In this document: in pieces, positions 54,692 through 63,709 of the stretch
Layout: every line of letters begins with the position of its first letter
Numbering within the stretch: position 1 is the stretch's first letter
DNA from: an uncultured Ramlibacter sp.
GTDB taxonomy: Bacteria; Pseudomonadota; Gammaproteobacteria; Burkholderiales; Burkholderiaceae_C
Direction of reading: 5' to 3'
Assembly: GCF_936925435.1 (NCBI RefSeq)
Contig: NZ_CAKZHQ010000048.1
Coordinates: 1-64,000 of the forward strand
DNA: 64,000 nucleotides
Notes under the pieces: model-generated
Databases searched by the model: none
What the model saw: only the letters and a program-made list of their open reading frames with translations
Told to the model about the DNA's origin: nothing
Translations under genes and position numbers: made by a program

Positions 54692-57600
54692 CTATGGCGC
54701 TGGCCCCCCTGGGCCCTGCGGTGCTTGGTCCAAGAGCTGGCGCTTGAGCTGCTCGGCGCTCTGCGCCCAGGTCTGCCAGGGCATTCCCAGCGAGCGTGGG
54801 TGCTGGCCCTGGCGGTACAGCGTCAACCATCCCTTCAGCGCGCCAGCCAATGCATCGGCACGGTCGTCCTGGAAATAGAAGGCGTGGTCGCCCGCGACTT
54901 CTCTGAACACCGGCAGGTCGCGCGCCACAAGGGCCATGCCGTGCTGGGCCGCTTCGATCAGTGGCAGGCCGAAGCCCTCGCCCTGGGAGGCCAGAACGAG
55001 GCAAATGCAGGCGCCGTACAGCTGCTCAAGATACTCATCGCTGGCGTCTTCCACCCAGAACAGGCGCACATCACGCTGGGGATGGTGCCGCAGGCGTTCG
55101 ATCAGCGGCTCCACGCGCCAGCCCGGCCTGCCCACGATGCACAGCTGCACATCCTGCCCCATGGTCCATAGCTGCTCGAAGGCGTCGAGCACCTGGGCAT
55201 GGCTCTTGCGCGGCTCGATCGTGCCGACCATCAGGAAGCTTGGTCGCTCGCGTATCTGGGCGAGCTGTTCCGCGGCATCGAAGGGCAGGCCGCTGCTGGA
55301 CAAGGCGCGCCTGAGGTCGGCTCCCAGGTGCACCGCAGAGATGTGCGGCATGCCTTGCGCCGTTTTTCGGGATGGGTGCTGGAGCCAGGCCGCCAATTCG
55401 TCGGCGATGGCCTGCGAGATGCAGATGGCGAAATCGGCCTGCGCCACGACTTCCAGCCAGCGCGCATGGTCCCTCGCCCCGCTGTCGACAAAGCACTCGG
55501 GCAGCTGAATTGGCAGCAGGTCGTACACCATGAAGCCGGTCTTCACGCCCTGGCTGCGTAGCGCGGCCAAGTAGCTGGACTGGGCCGGAACGATGTGCGG
55601 CTGAAGATCCAGGCCAAAGAAGAGGTCGCCGGCACGGGGTTCGATGCGATCACCCTGTGGCCGCGCACTTTCGATGCCGGCCAGCTGCAATGCATAGCGT
55701 TGCGCCACACGGTAGCCGGGCTCCTCCTTGGTGGCGTACACCGGCACCACGCACACATCCGGTGGCGGGTTGAGCAGCAGTGCCATCAGGTAGTTTTTGA
55801 CGACCCGCTGGATTCCAGAGCGAGAGTCGCGCTGGACCAGTTCCGAAATATCGATGAACCATTGGCGCTGGCCCCCTGTGGTTGCGATGGCGGCAAGCAC
55901 AGCCCAGGCAAGTGCAGGGTCGCCTTCCCGCGGCAGGTGCAGCGCAGCCAGGCCGAGCGCATCGGCCTGTGGCGGCAGCGGCGCCGGCGCCGCGTCAGCT
56001 TGCGTTGGAACTAGCCACAGGTCATCCCGCCGCACATCGATCGGGTCGTCCGCCAGCAGCCCGCCCGGGCAGCTGAGCTGCCTGAGCATGTCGCTGCGAG
56101 CGTATCGCCATTCACCGGGGTGCCTTTCATAGACAGGCTCCACGCGCCAGCCTGGCAGCGCCTTGTCCATCAGGCCGCGCAGCAGGGCTGGCAGCTCGTG
56201 GGGCGCTCCCAGTCGGTGCCCGGTGGTGTCCACCAGCAGTTGGCGGGCTGGGCGGCCTTCAGGCATGTTGTGGGCGATGGCCCGTGCCAGGCCTGCGAAG
56301 AGGGCGTCGCCAGCGTCCGCAGGCATCGCCTCGGCCAACGCAGACACCAGCGAGCGCCTGCCGGCAGCGGCAAGCTGCGAGAATTTTTCGATGGCTTGCG
56401 CATAGGCTGCTGCGCAGGCGGCTGGTGCATGCTGCGTGTGCACGATGCCGCGGCTTCGCTCCTGCATCTGCGCCCGTCGCTCGGGGTGCCGCCAGAGCGA
56501 CTCCAGCGCCAGGGTCAGTTGCGCATCGGTGAATTCCTGCGGCAGCAGGCACACGGCCTCGGGGTCGAGATCGGCCATCGAGCCTTCCCGATTGGCGATG
56601 GTTGGCAAGCCGTGGTTCATGCAGTCCAGAACGGCGGCCGAGGTTTCACCGCGCGACAGGCCGCGCAGCTGGACGGCCATGTCGGCCGCGGCCAGGTAGT
56701 CGCTGTATGTGGCACTGTCGGTCCAGCCGGTGACTCGCACATTGCCGGGAGCGCTCTGCAACTGCTGGCCGAAGGCCTTGCCATAGGGGCTTTGCTGGGG
56801 CTCTCCGACAAACAGCAGCTGGCATGCGGGCGCAGTGGCCAGGGCGCTGTCCCGCCAGGCCTGCAGCAGGCGGTGATTGAGCTTGGTCGGGCCGAGAAGG
56901 CCAAAACTGCACACCACGAAGTCCTCCGGCGCCAAACCCAGGCGGGCGCGGGCAGCTTCGCGCTCGATGGCGCGGGGTGGCGCACGCAGCAGCGGCACCA
57001 GGGCCCAGTTCTCGCTCGCGTCCGGCCCGTACCATTGGTTCGCAAGGCGCAGCGCGTGCCGGGAATGCACGATGACGCCAAGGGCCTGCCGCAACACTTC
57101 GAAGTTCGCGGGATACGCGAAAACGACGTCGGCCGGCTCGCGACGGAATCGCTCTGCCAGCGCCGGCCAGCCGTGTGACTCGTAAAGCGCTCGCGACCAG
57201 AACGGCTGCCCCTCGGAGTGGACTTCGCGATGTGCCACCAGGCCGCTCAGATAGAAATCGTGCAGAACGACCACGCCTGGATGGCGTTCCAGCAGGGGGA
57301 ACATGTACTGGTGGTAGGCGGAGTTGCCGAACTGGTACAGGATGCGGTCGTAACTGTGGCCATGCTCCAAAAACCAGTCCGCGCTGCGCTGCGCAGTGAA
57401 GGAGCCGGCCGGCATCGCCTCCAGCGTGGGCTGTTCCAGCACGAGATCGATGTCGTAGTGCCGCGCCAGTTCAGGAAGCAGTTGCGCGCTGAAGTCGGCG
57501 ATGCCGCTTCGCTGTGGCGGCATCGGCGAGACAAAGGCCATCCGGGGTTTGGCGGTGACGGCCGCCGGCTGCATGCGCGGCGGCGGCGCAAGCTTTTCCA

Positions 57601-58798
57601 GCGCTGCCAGCGCGGTGCGGGCGCTGGCATCCCAGCTGAAGCGCTCCGCCTGCTGCCGGCCGTGCCGGGCCAGGCCGTCGCGCAGTGCATCGTCTTGCAG
57701 ATACTGCAGGATCTTGGCCGTGATCGACGCGTCCGAGCCTGCGTCGAACAAGGCGTCGGCGTGGCCGATGACCTCGGGGATGCTGCTGTTGTGCGCGCCG
57801 ATGGTGGGCGCGCCGCAGCGCATCGCTTCGAGGGCCGGCAGGCCGAAGCCTTCGTGCCGAGAGGGAAAGACGAACAGCTTGCACAGGCGGTACAGGTCGA
57901 CCAGGTCTTCTTCCGCGACGAATCCCGTGAGCACGACGCTGCCGGAAGCCAGGCCGTGGTCCTGCATCAGCTGTTCCAGCGTTTTCCGGTCCGAGTCGCG
58001 CACCGCGCAGACGATGGCCAGCTGGTGCGCGGCCAGCACACTGGCTGGAAGCGCGGCCCAGGCGCGGATCAGGCCTTCGATGTTTTTCCGGTGGTCGATG
58101 CCGCCGGTGTACATGGCAAAGGGCCTCGCCAGTGCGTGGCGCCCGCGCAGCGCCGCTTCGCGCCCGGCATCGACTGCCGCGGCGGTGAAGTGCTCGTCGG
58201 CGGCCGAAGAAATGTTCACCACCTGGGAGGGCATCAGGCCCAATCTGTCGAGGCCTTCCTGTCGCGAAGATTCCGAAATCGCCAGCAGGAGATCGGCGCG
58301 CCGCAGGTGCTCAAATTTTTCTCCGTATTCCGTCTTTGCCTGTTCCGTGTCCAGGTAGATGTGCGGGTAGATGTGCGGGATCAGGTCGTACAGCGTGACC
58401 GCGGTGCGAAAACCCGCCTTGGTCAGCGCGATGCTGGAGACCGAGTGGATGCCGCTCTCAAACATGCTTGCCACATGCACCACATCTGGCTGCAACGCAG
58501 CGAGAAACGCTTCGCGCACCAGTTCGGCGGCGCGCCGTTGCGCCGCAGGGGCACCAGCGACCGCCAGCGCAGGCAGGGTCGCGTGCCAGACGTGGATGTG
58601 GTCCCGGGGAAGCAAGCCTTCGAAGGTGTCGCGCAGCGCCCAGATGGTGTCTGCGAACGCGCCATTGAGTGCGATGTGGATGTCGTGGTCGCCGCGGTGA
58701 TGCAGCATCGCCTTGGCCAGGGAGACCGCATAGCGGCCGATGCCCCGATGCCGTGAACCGGGCGACTGCGCCGCCTGCAAGTCGATGACGATACGCAT
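54692..58798 (-). CDS. Giant three-domain glycosyltransferase
   Basis: A 1368-residue protein with three GT4 modules in series. Module 1 (about 1-390) starts MRIVIDLQAAQSPGSRHRGI and has TGGIDHRKNIEGLIRAWAA and SRHEGFGLPALEAMRCGAP. Module 2 (about 395-800) starts PRMAFVSPMPPQRSGIADFS and has GLLGPTKLNHRLLQAW and a less typical LSRGETSAAVLDCMNHGLP. Module 3 (about 900-1368) has WFIDISELVQRDSRSGIQRV, VGTIEPRKSHAQVLDAFEQL and ASQGEGFGLPLIEAAQHGM. The layout recalls the mannosyltransferase WbdA of O9a. It follows the methyltransferase directly (TAATG). Confidence 0.9.
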   Translation of the reverse strand: MRIVIDLQAAQSPGSRHRGIGRYAVSLAKAMLHHRGDHDIHIALNGAFADTIWALRDTFEGLLPRDHIHVWHATLPALAVAGAPAAQRRAAELVREAFLAALQPDVVHVASMFESGIHSVSSIALTKAGFRTAVTLYDLIPHIYPHIYLDTEQAKTEYGEKFEHLRRADLLLAISESSRQEGLDRLGLMPSQVVNISSAADEHFTAAAVDAGREAALRGRHALARPFAMYTGGIDHRKNIEGLIRAWAALPASVLAAHQLAIVCAVRDSDRKTLEQLMQDHGLASGSVVLTGFVAEEDLVDLYRLCKLFVFPSRHEGFGLPALEAMRCGAPTIGAHNSSIPEVIGHADALFDAGSDASITAKILQYLQDDALRDGLARHGRQQAERFSWDASARTALAALEKLAPPPRMQPAAVTAKPRMAFVSPMPPQRSGIADFSAQLLPELARHYDIDLVLEQPTLEAMPAGSFTAQRSADWFLEHGHSYDRILYQFGNSAYHQYMFPLLERHPGVVVLHDFYLSGLVAHREVHSEGQPFWSRALYESHGWPALAERFRREPADVVFAYPANFEVLRQALGVIVHSRHALRLANQWYGPDASENWALVPLLRAPPRAIEREAARARLGLAPEDFVVCSFGLLGPTKLNHRLLQAWRDSALATAPACQLLFVGEPQQSPYGKAFGQQLQSAPGNVRVTGWTDSATYSDYLAAADMAVQLRGLSRGETSAAVLDCMNHGLPTIANREGSMADLDPEAVCLLPQEFTDAQLTLALESLWRHPERRAQMQERSRGIVHTQHAPAACAAAYAQAIEKFSQLAAAGRRSLVSALAEAMPADAGDALFAGLARAIAHNMPEGRPARQLLVDTTGHRLGAPHELPALLRGLMDKALPGWRVEPVYERHPGEWRYARSDMLRQLSCPGGLLADDPIDVRRDDLWLVPTQADAAPAPLPPQADALGLAALHLPREGDPALAWAVLAAIATTGGQRQWFIDISELVQRDSRSGIQRVVKNYLMALLLNPPPDVCVVPVYATKEEPGYRVAQRYALQLAGIESARPQGDRIEPRAGDLFFGLDLQPHIVPAQSSYLAALRSQGVKTGFMVYDLLPIQLPECFVDSGARDHARWLEVVAQADFAICISQAIADELAAWLQHPSRKTAQGMPHISAVHLGADLRRALSSSGLPFDAAEQLAQIRERPSFLMVGTIEPRKSHAQVLDAFEQLWTMGQDVQLCIVGRPGWRVEPLIERLRHHPQRDVRLFWVEDASDEYLEQLYGACICLVLASQGEGFGLPLIEAAQHGMALVARDLPVFREVAGDHAFYFQDDRADALAGALKGWLTLYRQGQHPRSLGMPWQTWAQSAEQLKRQLLDQAPQGPGGPAP

Positions 58799-60108
58799 TA
58801 ACGGCTTCCTTGCAGTGCTTTTCCGCTTTTCGCCTGTTCTTGCGCCATTGCGCTGCGCAGGGCCGTCTCGACACGCATGGCGGCAGGCGTGAGATCGGAT
58901 TCCAGTGCAACGTGGCCCACTGACGGCCTGAAACGCGCCAGGACCTTGGAAGTCAGGCCGCCCAGGCCGACCGCATGCAGCGCTCTGGAGGCCGCCTGCC
59001 GCGCTTTCGGGTAGCGCCGGGCGAGCCGCTGGGCGGGCCGCAGGCCAGCCCTGGCCGTCTTGCCGGCCAGCCGCCGCATCCGCCGCACCGGGCCTTGCTG
59101 GCGCAATGCCCGGGCCTGGTCGGCGGCCCAACGCAGCGGCGCCGTGATGCGCCAGGAGCTGCTTTGGTACACCGCGGTCAATGCATCGCGGGAGCGTTGC
59201 AGTTCGGCCTGCACCCGCTGCTCCATCAGGGCGACGCGTTCCACCCCGGCATCGATGGCCACCCGCGTTTGCTCGACCTGCGCCCGCACCGCCACCGCCG
59301 CGTCGCGCGCGGCGATGGTGCGCTCCTCATTGCGGCGCATGCGCCGGATCCACTGGGATTCATGGCGCTCGGCCAGGTTGTTCAGGGTGACGCCATGTTC
59401 TTCTGCGAACGCCTCGTTCATGGCCATCCATCCAGGATCCATGGGAGAGATTCCCGCTGCCGCTTTCTGGGCAACAACCGCATAGTCGGGGCTGACGCCG
59501 GCCAGCACATCGATCAGCGTGACCGAAGCCAGCCCGCGCACTTGCGGGCTCTCCTGCAAGCGCAGCGTCGCAACCCGGCCAAAACCCAGGAACTCGGCCA
59601 GGAACGCGAGGAGCGGGGAGGGAATCGGCCGCTCGTGGGTCGGGTCCATGTAGAAACCGCTGGCGCCTACCGCGAGATTGTCCGGATTGGGTGTTTCCAG
59701 AATGAGCAGGCCGCCCGGTCGCAGCACACGCAGCGCCTCCGCGACGAGTATCTGCACCTGCTCGAACGGCAGGTGCTCGACCAGATGAAAGGCGGACACG
59801 GCAAGCTGGCTGCCGTCTGCGAGCGCCTTGAGAAAGGCAAGGGCATCGCCCCGCTGCACATCGAGGCCGCGTTCAACGCAGGCCGCCAGCATGTCCTGGT
59901 CCAGGTCCACCCCACGGGCCGCGATGCCTTCGCCGCGCAGCAGCTCCAGCCACTCACCGCGCCCGCACCCCAGGTCCGTGACGGGCGCGTCGGGATGAAG
60001 CTGCCGCGCCGCCCGCAAAAAGGGAAGGTACACGCCCAGCCGCTGCCCGATGGTGTCGCGCGAGCCGCGGTGCCGGTCTTCGAAGGCCCGGTAGAAATTG
60101 GGACTCAT
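58798..60108 (-). CDS. WbdD-like methyltransferase with coiled coil
   Basis: A 436-residue protein. The N-terminal SAM-dependent methyltransferase has VTDLGCGRGEWLELLRGEGI, AVSAFHLVEHLPFEQVQILV and LRPGGLLILETPNPDN. After about residue 250 comes a long helical/coiled-coil-like region (AAVRAQVEQTRVAIDAGVER, MEQRVQAELQRSRDALTAVY), then a basic tail. In E. coli O8/O9a, WbdD caps the polymannose chain by methylation and its coiled coil sets chain length; a kinase domain is absent here. Located between the giant GT and Wzt, as in that locus. Capping is inferred. Confidence 0.85.
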   Translation of the reverse strand: MSPNFYRAFEDRHRGSRDTIGQRLGVYLPFLRAARQLHPDAPVTDLGCGRGEWLELLRGEGIAARGVDLDQDMLAACVERGLDVQRGDALAFLKALADGSQLAVSAFHLVEHLPFEQVQILVAEALRVLRPGGLLILETPNPDNLAVGASGFYMDPTHERPIPSPLLAFLAEFLGFGRVATLRLQESPQVRGLASVTLIDVLAGVSPDYAVVAQKAAAGISPMDPGWMAMNEAFAEEHGVTLNNLAERHESQWIRRMRRNEERTIAARDAAVAVRAQVEQTRVAIDAGVERVALMEQRVQAELQRSRDALTAVYQSSSWRITAPLRWAADQARALRQQGPVRRMRRLAGKTARAGLRPAQRLARRYPKARQAASRALHAVGLGGLTSKVLARFRPSVGHVALESDLTPAAMRVETALRSAMAQEQAKSGKALQGSR

Positions 60109-60119
60109 GGTGGGTTCGC

Positions 60120-61367
60120 TCAGGGGGTTGTGGTTGCGTGGGCCAGCTGCACGTCGACGGTGGCTTCGGTGGGGAGATGGACGGTGCCCACGAACGGCGG
60201 CACCGACAGGTTGACGACCTTGAACACAAGAGCCAGGTCGCGCCATTCGTAGTTGCGCGTCATGTGCGTCTCCGAATCGTGCACGGCCACCGCGACCGAG
60301 TAGCTTCCCTCGCCGAGACTGGCGTGGAACCGGAAGTGCAGAAGGAGCGTGTCGCCGGCGTCCAGCGGCCCCCGCGCCTGGCCCAGGTGGTGCGTGTTGG
60401 TGCCGTAGACCGGCTGGCCCAGGCGGTCCTTGAGCATGTAGCCCACGACCAGCCGATCCACCGGGCTCAGCACCCGCACGCCCACTTCCAGCGCCACTGG
60501 CGCGCCAACGCCAACCGTGTCCACCGGCTGGCCCGAAGCATCCAGCAGGCGGATGCTCTCGATCGCGGCCTCGCCCGTGCCCGACACGGTCTGGATGCGC
60601 CCATCCTCGGTCTCCTGCTGGCGCACGGTGCTGTTCTCTTTCTCGGCGATGAGGGCGTTGTAGTAGTCCATCACGGCTTCCGGCGCGCCCTGCATGGCCA
60701 GGCGTCCGGCGTTGAGCAGGATGGCCTCGTCACAGATGGACTGGATCGCGGCCTTGTCGTGCGACACCAGCAGCAGCGTCGTGCCCTGCTCGCGAAAGGC
60801 CCGGATGCGATCGAAGCTCTTGTGCTGGAAGTAGGCGTCGCCCACCGACAGGGCCTCGTCCACGATCAGCACGTCCGGCCGCACCGCGGTGGCCACGCTG
60901 AAGGCCAGGCGCATCTGCATGCCGCTGGAATACACGCGCACGGGCTGGTCGATGTAGTCACCCACCTCGGCAAAGGATTCGATCTCGGGCATCAGGCGCT
61001 CGATGTCCTCCATCGACAGGCCCAGCAGCTGGCCGGCCATGACCACGTTCTGGCGCCCGCTGAAGTCGGGGTGGAAGCCCATGCCCAGCTCCAGCAGCGC
61101 CGCGACGCGGCCGGTGATCTGCACGCTGCCCGTGGTCGGCTGGGTGGTGCCGGTGATCATCTTGAGCAGGGTGCTTTTGCCGGCGCCATTGATGCCGATG
61201 ATGCCCAGCGCGCGCCCGGGCGCGACGGTGAAGGCGATGTCCTGCAGCACCCACTTGAGCCGGTGCTGCTGCGGCACGAACGGCAGCAGCCATTCGGCCA
61301 GGCGGGCCCAGCGGCTGGGGTATTGCTTGTAGGCCTTGCCCAGGCCGGTGACAGTGATCATGCCCAT
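60120..61367 (-). CDS. wzt: O-antigen ABC exporter ATPase Wzt with C-terminal domain
   Basis: A 415-residue ATPase: Walker A GIIGINGAGKSTLLKMITG, signature VRVYSSGMQMRLAFSVATA, Walker B VLIVDEALSVGDAYFQHKSF, H-loop LVSHDK. The C-terminal ~150 residues (from about 265: SIRLLDASGQPVDTVGVGAP, EWRDLALVFKVVNLS) match the Wzt C-terminal sugar-binding domain that reads the chain cap. The start MGMITV at 61367 overlaps the wzm stop (TGATG). With the methyltransferase it fits an ABC-dependent, cap-coupled O-antigen exporter. Confidence 0.93.
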   Translation of the reverse strand: MGMITVTGLGKAYKQYPSRWARLAEWLLPFVPQQHRLKWVLQDIAFTVAPGRALGIIGINGAGKSTLLKMITGTTQPTTGSVQITGRVAALLELGMGFHPDFSGRQNVVMAGQLLGLSMEDIERLMPEIESFAEVGDYIDQPVRVYSSGMQMRLAFSVATAVRPDVLIVDEALSVGDAYFQHKSFDRIRAFREQGTTLLLVSHDKAAIQSICDEAILLNAGRLAMQGAPEAVMDYYNALIAEKENSTVRQQETEDGRIQTVSGTGEAAIESIRLLDASGQPVDTVGVGAPVALEVGVRVLSPVDRLVVGYMLKDRLGQPVYGTNTHHLGQARGPLDAGDTLLLHFRFHASLGEGSYSVAVAVHDSETHMTRNYEWRDLALVFKVVNLSVPPFVGTVHLPTEATVDVQLAHATTTP

Positions 61368-62158
61368 CAGAGTTCGTCCACCAGTTCGCCCGCATGCCTG
61401 CGGAACAGGCGCAGCCCGAACATGCACAGCAGCATGCCCAGCAGGAGCACAGGCGCCAGCCGCCACCAGTCGGGCCAGCGGCCGTGCACCAGGATCTCCT
61501 GGCAGGCGCCGATCAGCCGGCCCATGGGGTTGAAGCCCAGGTAGCGCTGGACCGGCTCGGGCAGGATGTTGGCGGGATAGACGATGGGCGTGAGCCAGAA
61601 CCAGAACTGCAGGAAGATGCCGAAGAACTGGCCGATGTCGCGGAAAAAGACATTCAAGATGCCCAGGGTGACGCCCAGGCCGATGGCGAACAGCACCAGC
61701 ACGGCCAGCACGGGCAGCAGGCCCAGGTAGGCCCAGCCCGGGAAGTTGCCGCTGAGCACCAGGAAGGCCGTGAACAGCGAAAAGACGATGGCGAAATTGA
61801 GCAGCGCGCTTGTCACCACCGTCAGCGGCAGGCTCATGCGCGGGAAATTGAGCTTCTTGAGCAGGCCGGCGTTGTCCAGGAAGACGGTCTGGGCGCGCCC
61901 CGTGATCTCGGCGAACAGGCCCCAGGTCAGCAGGCCGGCGCACAGATAGATGCTGTAGGCAAAGCTGCTGTCCGTGCCCGGCAGGCGCGCGCGCATCACC
62001 TGCGAGAAGATGACCGTGTAGACCACGATCATCGCCAGCGGATTCAGGACGGTCCAGGCGGCGCCCAGCAGGGAGTTCTGGTAGCGCGACTGGAATTCGC
62101 GCCGGACGCTACCGAGGATGAAACCGCGGTAGGCCCACAGGGACCGGAGCATGGCCAT
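61367..62158 (-). CDS. wzm: O-antigen ABC exporter permease Wzm
   Basis: A 263-residue ABC-2-type integral membrane protein with six hydrophobic segments and a cytoplasmic N-terminus (MAMLRSLWAYRGFILGSVRR, EFQSRYQNSLLGAAWTVLNP). The family block ILNVFFRDIGQFFGIFLQFW precedes WLTPIVYPANILP. It forms the channel for undecaprenol-linked polysaccharide with Wzt. Its start overlaps the manC stop (TGATG). Confidence 0.93.
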   Translation of the reverse strand: MAMLRSLWAYRGFILGSVRREFQSRYQNSLLGAAWTVLNPLAMIVVYTVIFSQVMRARLPGTDSSFAYSIYLCAGLLTWGLFAEITGRAQTVFLDNAGLLKKLNFPRMSLPLTVVTSALLNFAIVFSLFTAFLVLSGNFPGWAYLGLLPVLAVLVLFAIGLGVTLGILNVFFRDIGQFFGIFLQFWFWLTPIVYPANILPEPVQRYLGFNPMGRLIGACQEILVHGRWPDWWRLAPVLLLGMLLCMFGLRLFRRHAGELVDEL

Positions 62159-63576
62159 CAGGCGCGCCCATAGCTGTCTGCCAGGCGGACGATGTCATCC
62201 TCGCCCAGATAGGTGCCGCATTGCACCTCGATGAGCACCAGTTCCTCGGTGCCGATGTTGGACAGGCGGTGCTTTTCCTTGAGCGGAATGTAGCGGTACT
62301 GGCCGGGCTCGGTGCGCAGTTCCTTGTCGCCCACCTGCACCAGGCCGATCCCCTGCACGACCACCCAGTGCTCGGCGCGCTGGTGGTGGTACTGCAAGGA
62401 GAGCGACTCCCCCGGCTTGACGGTGATGCGCTTGACCTTGTAGCCGGCCTCTTCCTTGAGCGTGGCGTAGCTGCCCCAGGGACGCTGCACGGCGGCGGGC
62501 AGCTGGGTGCTCTCATGGCCGCGCGCCTTGAGTGCGTCCACCACCGACTTGATCTTCTGGGCCGAGTCCTTGTGGGCCACCAGCAGGGCGTCGGGCGTGT
62601 CGACGATGACCAGGTCCTTGACGCCCACGGTCGCCACGACCTTGGGTCCGTGGCTCTCGACCTGCACATGCGTGCCCTGGGTGTCGACCGAGACCACGTC
62701 GGCGGCGAAGGTGTTGCCGCTGGTGTCGGCGGTGTGCGCCTGCGACACGGCGGGCCAGGAGCCCACGTCGCTCCAGCCGAACTTGGCGGGGACCACGCTG
62801 ACGTTGGCGGCCTTTTCCATCACCGCATAGTCGATGCTGATATCGGGCTGCAAGCCGAACACATGGGCGTCGAAGCGGGTCACATTGCCTTGGAGCGTGC
62901 CGGACTTCAGGGCGTCGCGGGCCGCTGCCAATGCGTGTGGCGCATGCTGGGCCAGGGCGTCCACCATGGTCTGCGCCGTGAAGCAGAACATGCCGCTGTT
63001 CCAGTAATAGCGGCCGGTGGCCAGGTAGGCCTGGGCCGTCGGCAGGTCCGGCTTTTCGACAAAGCGCAGGACCGGCTGGCTCTGGCGCGTCACATGCTCG
63101 ACTTCCAGGTAGCCAAAGCCCGTGTCCGGGCCGGTGGGATGGATGCCGAAAACCACCAGCTGGCCCTTCAGGGCCAGTTCCGCCGCCTCCATGGCGCAGG
63201 CCACGAAGGCCGGTGTGTCCGGGATCAGGTGGTCGGCCGCGAGCACCACCATGACAGTGTCGGGGCCGTGGGTCTGCAGGCAGTGCAGGGCGGCCAGCGC
63301 GATCGCCGGGCCGGTATTGCGGCCCTTGGGCTCGAGCAGGAATTGCGTATGGGGCGGGTCGGCCAGCTGGTCGATCACGCCCTTGGTCAGGAACAGATGG
63401 TCCTGGTTGGTGATCACCAGAAGCTCGTCGGTGCCGCAGGCCTGGCCACGGCTGATGGCTTGCTCGAGCAGCGTGGGCCCACCCAGTTTCATGAATGGTT
63501 TGGGATAGGCCTGGCGCGAGACGGGCCACAGCCGGGTGCCTGCGCCTCCGGAAAGTACGACCGATACAAGCTTCAT
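62158..63576 (-). CDS. manC: Mannose-1-P guanylyltransferase/mannose-6-P isomerase
   Basis: A 472-residue bifunctional type II PMI-GMP enzyme that makes GDP-mannose. The N-terminal pyrophosphorylase has VVLSGGAGTRLWPVSRQAYP (G-x-G-T-R-L) and RFVEKPDLPTAQAYLATGRY. The C-terminal cupin has RPWGSYATLKEEAGYKVKRI, QYHHQRAEHWVVVQGIG (metal His residues) and EKHRLSNIGTEELVLIEVQC. First gene of the wzm-wzt operon, supplying GDP-mannose to Gmd and the glycosyltransferases. The divergent gene starts 133 nt away. Confidence 0.96.
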   Translation of the reverse strand: MKLVSVVLSGGAGTRLWPVSRQAYPKPFMKLGGPTLLEQAISRGQACGTDELLVITNQDHLFLTKGVIDQLADPPHTQFLLEPKGRNTGPAIALAALHCLQTHGPDTVMVVLAADHLIPDTPAFVACAMEAAELALKGQLVVFGIHPTGPDTGFGYLEVEHVTRQSQPVLRFVEKPDLPTAQAYLATGRYYWNSGMFCFTAQTMVDALAQHAPHALAAARDALKSGTLQGNVTRFDAHVFGLQPDISIDYAVMEKAANVSVVPAKFGWSDVGSWPAVSQAHTADTSGNTFAADVVSVDTQGTHVQVESHGPKVVATVGVKDLVIVDTPDALLVAHKDSAQKIKSVVDALKARGHESTQLPAAVQRPWGSYATLKEEAGYKVKRITVKPGESLSLQYHHQRAEHWVVVQGIGLVQVGDKELRTEPGQYRYIPLKEKHRLSNIGTEELVLIEVQCGTYLGEDDIVRLADSYGRA

Positions 63577-63709
63577 GAGGTGCTGGTCCCTGGGGTTCGT
63601 GGACCGGGCATTTTAGCTGCGGCCCAGGCGCCGGGGCCCGGGACCGGGCTGCGGCCGCTGCGCGATGCGAGAATAGAGCCCATAACAACTACGAACAGAG
63701 AGACAGGCA

